Assembly: GCA_948435975.1 (NCBI GenBank)
Contig: CAOJHG010000115.1
Span: forward strand, 1 to 6,928
DNA length: 6,928 nt
Source of the DNA: an uncultured Oscillibacter sp.
GTDB taxonomy: Bacteria > Bacillota > Clostridia > Oscillospirales > Oscillospiraceae
Direction of reading: 5' to 3'
Shown in pieces: positions 1-5,650 of this stretch; within the stretch, counting starts at the first letter, position 1; the number at the start of each line of letters is the position of its first letter. A model generated the notes under the pieces. That model worked only from the letters and a program-made list of their open reading frames with translations, made no database searches and was not told the origin of the DNA. A program made the position numbers and the translations under genes.

Positions 1-2603
1 TGTATGCTTGCGGCGCTCAGCAGAAAGCCAGGATTTATAATGATGATGGTACACCAGCGGCAGGTATCAAAGAGATTCTGCCGGACCCGAGTAAATATAC
101 CGTCACTGGAACAGTCAATATTGCCCTGCAAGACAGCCTTATCCGTGAGGTTGACGGCAGGGCGGGCGGAACCAACTATGCCCATGTGACATTTAACGGA
201 AACAACAGCCTGACGGACATGGTCGCGCTGAATCATGTCGCCAGTCTTACTGTGAAAAGCGGCAATTTCAAGCTCACGGCAGGAAGCAGCTTTTCCAGCA
301 ATGCGCCGGACCTTAGCGTAACGGGCGGAAAGCTGGATATTTCTGCGCATAGAAACAGCTTCACCGCCAAAGACTTCACCGGCGGCGGCACGCTGATTCT
401 GGGTCAAACGCAGAGCCTGACAGTCACCGGAAGCGTAAGCGGAGAAACTTCGGTTGCTGTTGGAAGGATAAAGGCTGACGGCTCCTCTGACTTCCCCAAT
501 GACGCTCATACCTATATCACGGCCCCGGCTGGCACTCCAGAAAAGGCTTTCTCCCTGCTGACCGCGCCAGGACAGACCAATATAGGTTTCAATTTTGCCG
601 GCAATTCTTGGACGGCGTTTTCCAATCAGGTTATCAAAATCAAGAAATTCACCATAGAAGATAAATCCTATCCCCCCGATGCGCCTGATATCAGCCTTCC
701 GATGCTTGTGGAATATACGCAAGACAGTACTTTGGCGTCAATCTTCTATATTGAACCGGAACTTCTGACGGTTAAGGTAAACGATACAGAGGCTCCATGG
801 GATGCCACCCTGTATGAATACAGCTTCAGCACGTTTTCGCTGGCATTTGACGTGGATGACTGCCTATACATTACGCCTTCCGCCTCTATTCCCGCCGGCA
901 CCTATAAAATCACTGTCACAGTCCCTGAAAGCAATACGGCAGAAGGAACACCGCTTTCTGCCAGCGGCACACTGACGATTTCGGATGGCACAGAGCCGCC
1001 CACCGCTGCTACAGTGGACTCCATCCAAATCAACAGCACCAGTCATAAAACCCAGTACACGGCTGGCGATCCCCTGGACGTATCAGCTCTCACAATCGAG
1101 GCCTCTATGTCCGACGGAACCAAGAAAACGGTGAATGTCACCGCTGCTATGGTTGCCGGTTTCAACTCCGAAACGGCTGTGGAGACGCAGACCCTTACCA
1201 TCACCTATGAGGGCAAAACCACGACCTACACCATTTCTATTAAGGAAAAACCCACGGACCCGGAAAAGCCTACAGACCCAGAGAAACCCACAGACCCAGA
1301 AAAGCCCACAGACCCGGAGAAACCCACGGACCCAGAAAAGCCCACAGACCCGGAGAAGCCCACAGACCCAGAGAAACCCACGGACCCGGAGAAACCCACG
1401 GACCCGGAAAAGCCTACAGACCCGGAGAAGCCCACGGACCCGGAGAAACCCACGGACCCAGAGAAACCAACGGACCCGGAGAAGCCTACAGACCCGGAAA
1501 AGCCTAGCGAAACCACTTATGAGGTCAAGGTCGAAGGCAGTTACGCCTCTACCACCGGTGCGGGCAGCTACAAAGCAGGAACCAGCGTCACGGTCCACGC
1601 GGGCAGCCGAAGCGGGTACACCTTCGCGGGCTGGACGGCAAGAGGCGTGACCCTTTCCAGCTCCAGCAGTGCAGACGTTACCTTTACCATGCCCAGCGCC
1701 CCTGTGACCCTTACCGCCGCATGGACCCGAAACAGCACTTCATCAGATGAGGAATATTACGTCACTCTTGTCAGCACCTCCAACGGTTCCCTTTCCTCCA
1801 GCACCACCCGCGCCCGTCGGGGAGAGACCGTCACTGTTACCACATATCCCTACAGCGGCTATGAATTGGATGAATTGTGGGTCACAGACTGGGACGGCAG
1901 CTATATCAGCATCAACAGTATTGGCGGCGGACAGTACCAATTCACTATGCCCGCTTCCCGAGTATATGTCCACGCGGAGTACCGTTGGGTTTCCTCCTCT
2001 TACTACCGCCCATCCTCTTCAGCGTCTTATACAAGGCCCTCCACACAGACAGCCGCCGCGCCCCAGATTACCATTGAACCCGTGCCCAACATCAGCGCTG
2101 CTACCCAGGTCTTTCGGGATATCCCAACCACCTTCTGGGCGGCGGGAGAAATCGGGTGGGCGTATCAGTCGGGGTACGTGACCGGCACCTCTGCTGGCGT
2201 CTTCTCCCCCTACAACTCCACCAATCACCAGCAGCTTTGGATGATCCTGGCGCGGCTGTTTGGCCGCCGGCCCGCAGGCATGGACGAGGCAAGGGCCTGG
2301 GCCGTGAAAAACGGGATTGCCGCCGGAGACCATCCCACCGCCCCCATCACCCGACAGGAGATGGTAACGACGCTGTACCAGGCGGCTTTCCTCCTCGGCG
2401 GAGACACTTCCGCGCAGGCCAGCCTCTCCGGATTCAAGGACAGCGCAAAGGTCTCCCCCTCCGCACAGAGCGCTATGGCTTGGGCGGTGGCAAAGGGTAT
2501 CCTCAACGGGACCAATGGCGGCAAGTATCTGGACCCTGCGGGCACCGTTACCCGCGCACAATTTGCCGTCATTCTCTACCGTTTCACGCAGAGAGTCCGG
2601 TAA
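1..2603 (+). CDS. SLH-domain cell-surface protein with Ig-like domain and KPTDPE repeats (5'-truncated by window edge)
   Basis: This is the C-terminal 866 residues of a secreted protein bound to the cell wall; the reading frame is open from base 3 to TAA at 2601-2603. A GTG at 186 could be taken as a start, but the frame is open and protein-like upstream (for example IKEILPDPSKYTVTG) and has no ribosome binding site, so the true start and signal peptide lie outside the window. Residues here count from base 3. Residues 1 to about 335 are rich in Gly, Thr and Ser with beta-ladder-like periodicity and no domain I can name. Residues 338-415 resemble a bacterial Ig-like domain, group 3 (Big_3), with YTAGDPLDVSALTI and TLTITYEGKTTTYTISI. 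Residues 416-499 are 14 KPTDPE repeats. Residues about 505-577 and 586-662 are two InlB-B-like modules (GYTFAGW, VTFTMPSAPVTLTAAW; YQFTMPASRVYVHAEY). A Ser/Tyr/Pro linker follows, then three SLH repeats at about 703-756, 760-799 and 807-862, which by family knowledge bind secondary cell-wall polymer. The exact function, such as adhesin or scaffold, cannot be told. Confidence 0.9.
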   Translation, partial: YACGAQQKARIYNDDGTPAAGIKEILPDPSKYTVTGTVNIALQDSLIREVDGRAGGTNYAHVTFNGNNSLTDMVALNHVASLTVKSGNFKLTAGSSFSSNAPDLSVTGGKLDISAHRNSFTAKDFTGGGTLILGQTQSLTVTGSVSGETSVAVGRIKADGSSDFPNDAHTYITAPAGTPEKAFSLLTAPGQTNIGFNFAGNSWTAFSNQVIKIKKFTIEDKSYPPDAPDISLPMLVEYTQDSTLASIFYIEPELLTVKVNDTEAPWDATLYEYSFSTFSLAFDVDDCLYITPSASIPAGTYKITVTVPESNTAEGTPLSASGTLTISDGTEPPTAATVDSIQINSTSHKTQYTAGDPLDVSALTIEASMSDGTKKTVNVTAAMVAGFNSETAVETQTLTITYEGKTTTYTISIKEKPTDPEKPTDPEKPTDPEKPTDPEKPTDPEKPTDPEKPTDPEKPTDPEKPTDPEKPTDPEKPTDPEKPTDPEKPTDPEKPTDPEKPSETTYEVKVEGSYASTTGAGSYKAGTSVTVHAGSRSGYTFAGWTARGVTLSSSSSADVTFTMPSAPVTLTAAWTRNSTSSDEEYYVTLVSTSNGSLSSSTTRARRGETVTVTTYPYSGYELDELWVTDWDGSYISINSIGGGQYQFTMPASRVYVHAEYRWVSSSYYRPSSSASYTRPSTQTAAAPQITIEPVPNISAATQVFRDIPTTFWAAGEIGWAYQSGYVTGTSAGVFSPYNSTNHQQLWMILARLFGRRPAGMDEARAWAVKNGIAAGDHPTAPITRQEMVTTLYQAAFLLGGDTSAQASLSGFKDSAKVSPSAQSAMAWAVAKGILNGTNGGKYLDPAGTVTRAQFAVILYRFTQRVR
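1248..1499 (+). repeat. 14 tandem 18-bp units encoding KPTDPE
   Basis: Fourteen uninterrupted in-frame 18-bp units encode Lys-Pro-Thr-Asp-Pro-Glu with no amino-acid change, and a fifteenth begins as KPSE at 1500. This is a proline-rich, charged linker of the kind that holds surface domains away from the wall. The DNA is not identical between units: Lys is AAA in 7 and AAG in 7, Thr is ACG in 7 and ACA in 7, the second Pro is CCG in 9 and CCA in 5, and Glu is GAG in 9 and GAA in 5, while Asp is GAC in all 14. The array also keeps the antisense frames open, producing spurious GFSGSV-type reading frames on the minus strand. Confidence 0.97.
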
Positions 2604-2628
2604 ATTGACCCTGCGGCCCTGCAATAAA

Positions 2629-2665
2629 AAGCGCGTCCCAGTCTGTACAAAACTGGGGCGCGCTT
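2629..2665. terminator. Bidirectional intrinsic terminator between convergent genes
   Basis: A 14-bp stem pairs 2629-2642 (AAGCGCGTCCCAGT) with 2652-2665 (ACTGGGGCGCGCTT), with one G-U pair and a 9-nt loop. On the plus strand it is followed by CTTTTCTTTAT, ending the SLH-protein transcript. On the minus strand it is followed by TTTTTATTGC, ending the CoA-transferase transcript only 8 bases past its stop codon. T-rich tracts on both sides of a near-symmetrical stem support use in both directions. Confidence 0.88.
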
Positions 2666-2672
2666 CTTTTCT

Positions 2673-4031
2673 TTATAGGGGCAGGTCTTTTGCAAGCTCT
2701 TCCCGGAAGTCTGGGTGCGCAATAGAAATCAGTGCCTCGGCCCGCTCCCGGCAGCTCTTGAATTTCAGGTTCGCTACGCCGTACTCGGTCACAACGTACT
2801 GCACGCAGGTCCGGGGTGTAGTGACAATGCCGCCGGGGGTCAGAAGGGATTTGATCTTGCTCTGGAGGACCCCTGCCTTGTCCCGATAGCTGGAACGGAG
2901 GGCGATGATGCTCTTTCCACCGGGAGACCACTGGGACCCGATGACCCATTCCAACTGTCCGCCGGTTCCGGAGTACATCCGCGGCCCTACGCTTTCGGCA
3001 TTCACCTGTCCAGTAAGGTCGATCTCCATGGCGTTGTTGATAGACACTACATTGCTGTTCTGGGAGATGTTTCGGGGATCATTGACCCAGCGGACCTCCT
3101 TGAAGCAGAAATCCTGGTTTCCGTTGGCGAAGGTCCACAGCTCCTGGTCGCCCACGCACAGCGCACCAACGGACCGGCCAGGACACAGGGCCTTTTTGCT
3201 GTTGTTCACAACGCCCTGCTGCATCAGCTTCATCACACAGTTGGTCAGCACCTCCGTATGGATACCCAAATCCCGCTTCCCCGCATAGGCCAGGCACTCA
3301 CCCACTGCGTTGGGCAGTCCTCCCTGTCCAAACTGGAGGCAGGCCCCGTCCGGAATCATCTCCGCGATAAAACCGGCAATCACCCGGTCGGTCTCCGCAG
3401 CGGCAGGGGAACCGTTTTCCGCCAGGGTGTGATTGCTCTCCACAATGGCATCCGCCTCTGAGACATGGAAGAGCAGATGGCACTCTCCCTCAGTGGCCAG
3501 CCAGGGAAGCCGGGGATTTATCTCTACAATCACCGTCTCGCTCTGCTCCAACACAGCCCGATCCAGGTGGGAAGCGGAAATACTGCGGCTCATCCAGCCG
3601 TTCTCGTCCGGCGGAGTGCAGGAAATGACCGTCACACGAGGGCGGCGGGCACAAATCCAAGCGCCATTCTTGCTCAGATGGGTGGGAACGAAGTGAACGT
3701 TGCCCTGGGGGATCAGCGTCCGGTCCCCTGAGAGGAAATTTACGTAGTATTCCACCAGGTCCTTGTTCTCTGGCTGAAGCAGGACCGTGTCCACCGGCGT
3801 AAACAGCGCGTCCAGCTCAATGCGTCCTCCGATGGTGCGCAGGCGGCGGGTCAGTGCCTCGTCCACTGCGTAAGGCCAGCTCGCGGCCCCAGGCATACAT
3901 ACGCCGTCCCCATCCCGAATCAGCTCTGCCGCACAGTCCGCAGACATTTTCAGAGCCTTATACTGACTCTGCCAGCCCAGCAAGTCCGCCGCCCGGCCCC
4001 GGCGGACAGGGGCCAAATCGCTTGTACCCAT
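2673..4031 (-). CDS. Acetyl-CoA hydrolase/transferase-family CoA-transferase (butyryl-CoA:acetate or 4-hydroxybutyrate CoA-transferase type)
   Basis: This 452-residue cytosolic enzyme should move CoA between an acyl-CoA and a free acid, typically acetate, through a glutamyl-CoA thioester. The length fits the family of butyryl-CoA:acetate and 4-hydroxybutyrate CoA-transferases. Visible family motifs are QFGQGGLPNAVGE at 233-245, GIHTEV at 256-261 with Glu260 as the likely catalytic residue, YSGTGGQLEW at 353-362, GGIVTTPR at 400-407, VVTEYGVANL at 413-422 and IAHPDFREEL at 437-446. The frame stays open to 4070, but the start is taken at ATG 4031 because AGGAGG lies 9 bases upstream (4041-4046) and the extra 13 residues are a basic, Arg-rich stretch. 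The GGQ motif reads LEW where I recall family members usually having a variant of [LV]DF. Its substrate is not decided by the sequence; butyrate formation is plausible for this kind of host. It ends at the shared hairpin next to the convergent surface-protein gene. Confidence 0.93.
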   Translation of the reverse strand: MGTSDLAPVRRGRAADLLGWQSQYKALKMSADCAAELIRDGDGVCMPGAASWPYAVDEALTRRLRTIGGRIELDALFTPVDTVLLQPENKDLVEYYVNFLSGDRTLIPQGNVHFVPTHLSKNGAWICARRPRVTVISCTPPDENGWMSRSISASHLDRAVLEQSETVIVEINPRLPWLATEGECHLLFHVSEADAIVESNHTLAENGSPAAAETDRVIAGFIAEMIPDGACLQFGQGGLPNAVGECLAYAGKRDLGIHTEVLTNCVMKLMQQGVVNNSKKALCPGRSVGALCVGDQELWTFANGNQDFCFKEVRWVNDPRNISQNSNVVSINNAMEIDLTGQVNAESVGPRMYSGTGGQLEWVIGSQWSPGGKSIIALRSSYRDKAGVLQSKIKSLLTPGGIVTTPRTCVQYVVTEYGVANLKFKSCRERAEALISIAHPDFREELAKDLPL

Positions 4032-4040
4032 AAAGCGTTT

Positions 4041-4046
4041 CCTCCT
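4041..4046 (-). promoter_or_regulatory. Ribosome binding site of the CoA-transferase
   Basis: The minus strand reads AAAGGAGGAAACGCTTTATG, placing a perfect AGGAGG 9 bases before the ATG at 4031. This decides the start in favour of MGTSDLA over the longer in-frame possibility beginning at 4070. Confidence 0.9.
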
Positions 4047-4129
4047 TTGGCGTCGGGACGGCGGCCGCACTTCCGGAGAATTGCAACACGTGTATACAAA
4101 CCTTCACCCTCAACGTCCCGCTTTTTCTT

Positions 4130-4159
4130 ATCATACTACGGCGGTCCGCTCCCTGTCAA
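4130..4159 (-). promoter_or_regulatory. Near-consensus sigma-A promoter for the CoA-transferase
   Basis: The minus strand carries TTGACA at 4159-4154, an 18-base spacer and TATGAT at 4135-4130, predicting transcription from about 4123 and a leader of roughly 90 bases before the ATG at 4031. The spacer contains a 9-base palindrome, GCGGTCCGC on the plus strand at 4141-4149. The promoter gives the CoA-transferase its own transcript even if it is also reached from the small gene upstream. Confidence 0.75.
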
Positions 4160-4208
4160 TCCCGCCGGTTCCAATGTTTCCCGCCCCTTTCGTCCCTGCC
4201 GTCTCCGT

Positions 4209-4409
4209 TTATCTCTCAAGAAGCTCCTTTTCAACAAGACAGCCCGCGATTTCAAAGGCCCTGATCCGCCGTTCCGCCAGGGTGATCTGTGACTTGCAGC
4301 GCGCCGGGTTTTCCTTGGCCGATAGGGACTTGACCGCCTCCCTCAGCTTGTGCAGTGTGGACTCGATCTGCCGTTTCGCTTCCAGGAGTTCCTCTTTTGT
4401 GTACTCCAT
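4209..4409 (-). CDS. Small charged helical protein of unknown function, 66 residues
   Basis: I do not recognise a named function. The product begins MEYTKEELLEAKRQIEST and is rich in Lys, Glu, Arg and Leu with no signal peptide or membrane segment, which suggests a small soluble protein of two or three helices. The run TLHKLREAVKSL and the later KSQITLAERRIRAFEIA have heptad-like hydrophobic spacing compatible with a helical hairpin or dimer. Similar small proteins seem familiar to me from Firmicutes genomes, but I cannot verify this. The start is ATG 4409 because GGAGG (4415-4419) lies 5 bases upstream; an in-frame TTG at 4421 overlaps that site and is rejected. A promoter with a perfect TATAAT precedes it. 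The gene is divergent from the LacI-family regulator and lies 177 bases upstream of the CoA-transferase on the same strand, with no hairpin terminator seen between them. Confidence 0.8.
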   Translation of the reverse strand: MEYTKEELLEAKRQIESTLHKLREAVKSLSAKENPARCKSQITLAERRIRAFEIAGCLVEKELLER

Positions 4410-4412
4410 AAT

Positions 4413-4419
4413 CCCCTCC
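4413..4419 (-). promoter_or_regulatory. Ribosome binding site of the 66-residue protein
   Basis: The minus strand reads TTGGAGGGGATTATG, so GGAGGGG sits just ahead of the ATG at 4409, with 5 bases between GGAGG and ATG. It selects MEYTKEE as the N terminus over the TTG-initiated form four codons longer. Confidence 0.8.
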
Positions 4420-4440
4420 AATATCGAAAATCAGGTTTTT

Positions 4441-4469
4441 ATTATACACCGAAGCACTCCGAAAAGCAA
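4441..4469 (-). promoter_or_regulatory. Promoter for the 66-residue protein
   Basis: The minus strand shows TTGCTT at 4469-4464, a 17-base spacer and a perfect TATAAT at 4446-4441. The -35 box is poor (3 of 6 consensus bases), which would suit an activated or regulated promoter. Predicted transcription starts near 4434, about 25 bases before the ATG. It lies back to back with the LacI-family gene's promoter; the two -35 boxes are 12 bases apart. Confidence 0.65.
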
Positions 4470-4481
4470 GGGAGAAAAGAA

Positions 4482-4509
4482 TTGACATCAGGGAAGAACT
4501 TGATACAAT
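4482..4509 (+). promoter_or_regulatory. Promoter of the LacI-family regulator
   Basis: TTGACA at 4482-4487, a 16-base spacer and TACAAT at 4504-4509 form a sigma-A promoter with a predicted start near 4516. The AGGAGGAG at 4511-4518 would then lie at the transcript's 5' end and 19 to 20 bases from the ATG, so it is unlikely to be the ribosome binding site. Confidence 0.7.
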
Positions 4510-4523
4510 AAGGAGGAGTAAAA

Positions 4524-4532
4524 AAGGGGGTG
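4524..4532 (+). promoter_or_regulatory. Ribosome binding site of the LacI-family regulator
   Basis: AAGGGGGTG matches the anti-Shine-Dalgarno complement AAGGAGGTG with one G-U wobble, and its core is 6 bases from the ATG at 4537. It is a better-placed site than the AGGAGG further upstream at 4511-4516. Confidence 0.75.
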
Positions 4533-4536
4533 CCGC

Positions 4537-5592
4537 ATGAACAGCGCCGAGATTGCAAAGCTGGCCCATGTATCCAGAACCACCGTATCCCGCGTGCTGA
4601 ACGGACACGCCAACGTTTCTGAGAAGACCCGCCGGCGGGTGGAAGCCGTCATTCAGGAGCAGCACTACTTTCCAGACGCCGCCGCCCGGAACCTGGTGGG
4701 GAAGCAGAGCCGTGTCCTGGGTCTGTTCATCATCGACCTGGGGGCCGCGGCGGACGAGTACACCATCTCCCGCTCCCAGTTCTTCTACGACTACATCCCC
4801 TACGCCATCGACATCGCCAGCCGCCACGGATATAATCTCCTCACCACCATTCTCCGCGCCGGAACCATGGACGACGTGGACCGTCTTTTCCAAAGCCGCA
4901 GCATCTCCGGCGGCATCCTCATGGGGGACCACTTGGGCCAGGACCTTCTTGACCGGTTTTCCGCCAGGGGATACAGGCTGGTGCTGTTCAATCAGATTCG
5001 CCGGAGTCCTTCTCCGAACGTGCTGGCAGTGAATTATGACAATTTCAAGTGCGGCCGTCTGGCGGGGGAGGCCCTGGCAGAGCGGGGACACGTTCGAATC
5101 GCCCATGTCACCGGGGAACCGGACAAGCTGACCGTGCAGGACCGGCTGGAAGGCTTCGAGTCCGCCCTTGCCAGCGCTGGGGTTCCCTTTGACCGGGGGC
5201 GCTACCTGGAATACGGCGCGTTCAACCGGCGCTCCGGCGGATATGAGGCTACGCTCCGCCTTCTCCAGCGGAACCGGGAGCATCTGCCCACGGCTGTCTG
5301 CGCGGGCTCTGCTACCATGCTGATGGGGACGTTTCAGGCCATTCGGGATATGGGCCTTCGGATTCCGGAGGATATTTCGCTGATTGGCATTGATGAAGCC
5401 GACGCCGCTGTATACACTACCCCGCCGCTTTCTGTGGTCTCGACCTCCTGTGAAGAGATTGCGAAGCTCACAGTCGCCCGGCTCATGGCGCTGGTGGAGG
5501 ACGAGGGAGAAGCGCCTGTCCGGGAGTATGTAATCCCCGACGCCGCATTGACCCTCCGCAGCAGCATCCGCACATTGAATCAGCCTGTATAA
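4537..5592 (+). CDS. LacI-family transcriptional regulator
   Basis: This 351-residue DNA-binding regulator has the full two-part LacI layout. Residues 4-23 form the N-terminal helix-turn-helix (EIAKLAHVSRTTVSRVLNG). Residues 47-56 (DAAARNLVGK) form the hinge helix, including Leu53 at the position that normally inserts into the operator minor groove. Residues from about 60 to 347 form a periplasmic-binding-protein-like effector and dimer domain, with VLGLFIIDLG at its start, AVCAGSATMLMGTFQAIRDMG and ISLIGIDEAD near the end, followed by the usual PPLSVVSTSCEEIAKL. After the first strand the usual short SNPFF-like segment is replaced by a longer AADEYTISRSQFFYDYI, so the effector may not be a standard sugar. 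By family knowledge it would bind a palindromic operator with a central CpG and release it, or bind it more tightly, on ligand binding. It is transcribed alone and ends at a terminator, so likely targets are itself and the divergent minus-strand genes; this is inference. Confidence 0.96.
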   Translation: MNSAEIAKLAHVSRTTVSRVLNGHANVSEKTRRRVEAVIQEQHYFPDAAARNLVGKQSRVLGLFIIDLGAAADEYTISRSQFFYDYIPYAIDIASRHGYNLLTTILRAGTMDDVDRLFQSRSISGGILMGDHLGQDLLDRFSARGYRLVLFNQIRRSPSPNVLAVNYDNFKCGRLAGEALAERGHVRIAHVTGEPDKLTVQDRLEGFESALASAGVPFDRGRYLEYGAFNRRSGGYEATLRLLQRNREHLPTAVCAGSATMLMGTFQAIRDMGLRIPEDISLIGIDEADAAVYTTPPLSVVSTSCEEIAKLTVARLMALVEDEGEAPVREYVIPDAALTLRSSIRTLNQPV

Positions 5593-5596
5593 ACAG

Positions 5597-5634
5597 CGGA
5601 CCCCCTGCCGGTTAAGGCAGCGGGTCCGTTTTTT
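5597..5634 (+). terminator. Intrinsic terminator of the LacI-family gene
   Basis: A 13-position stem pairs 5597-5609 (CGGACCCCCTGCC) with 5616-5628 (GGCAGCGGGTCCG), with one C-C mismatch and a 6-base loop, followed directly by six T residues at 5629-5634. It lies 4 bases past the stop codon. It also sits just downstream of the convergent exporter gene, but on that strand the bases after the stem are GCTGTTTATA, a weak U tract, so termination in that direction is doubtful. Confidence 0.9.
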
Positions 5635-5650
5635 GTGGAGTCGTATTCAC

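Noticed and set aside
1083..1650. Long reading frames on both strands across the proline-rich repeat, including an antisense GFSGSV repeat protein
   Set aside because: An 18-bp array with no stop in any unit keeps several frames open automatically. None has a ribosome binding site or coding-like flanks, and the KPTDPE frame is the one with recognisable domains on both sides.
186..2603. GTG at 186 as the start of the surface-protein gene
   Set aside because: The same frame is open to the window edge and reads as continuous protein, and no ribosome binding site precedes the GTG. The gene is truncated by the window.
2019..2624. 201-residue minus-strand frame opposite the SLH domains
   Set aside because: It has no recognisable domain, lies wholly inside the SLH coding frame and is an expected shadow in GC-rich DNA.
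2715..3461. 248-residue plus-strand frame opposite the CoA-transferase
   Set aside because: It is antisense to an enzyme with clear catalytic motifs and shows no domain, start signal or promoter of its own.
4081..4099. Rex (redox regulator) operator in the CoA-transferase leader
   Set aside because: Only the outer TTG and CAA match the expected inverted repeat; the inner positions do not, so it is kept only as a generic palindrome.
4448..4462. Inverted repeat GAAG...CTCC between the divergent promoters as an operator
   Set aside because: The arms are four bases with a mismatch and no central CpG, too weak to separate from chance.
4252..5283. 343-residue minus-strand frame opposite the LacI-family gene
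   Set aside because: The plus-strand frame has every LacI-family hallmark, whereas the antisense product has a low-complexity Gly/Val/Ala-rich composition and crosses both the intergenic promoters and the small gene.
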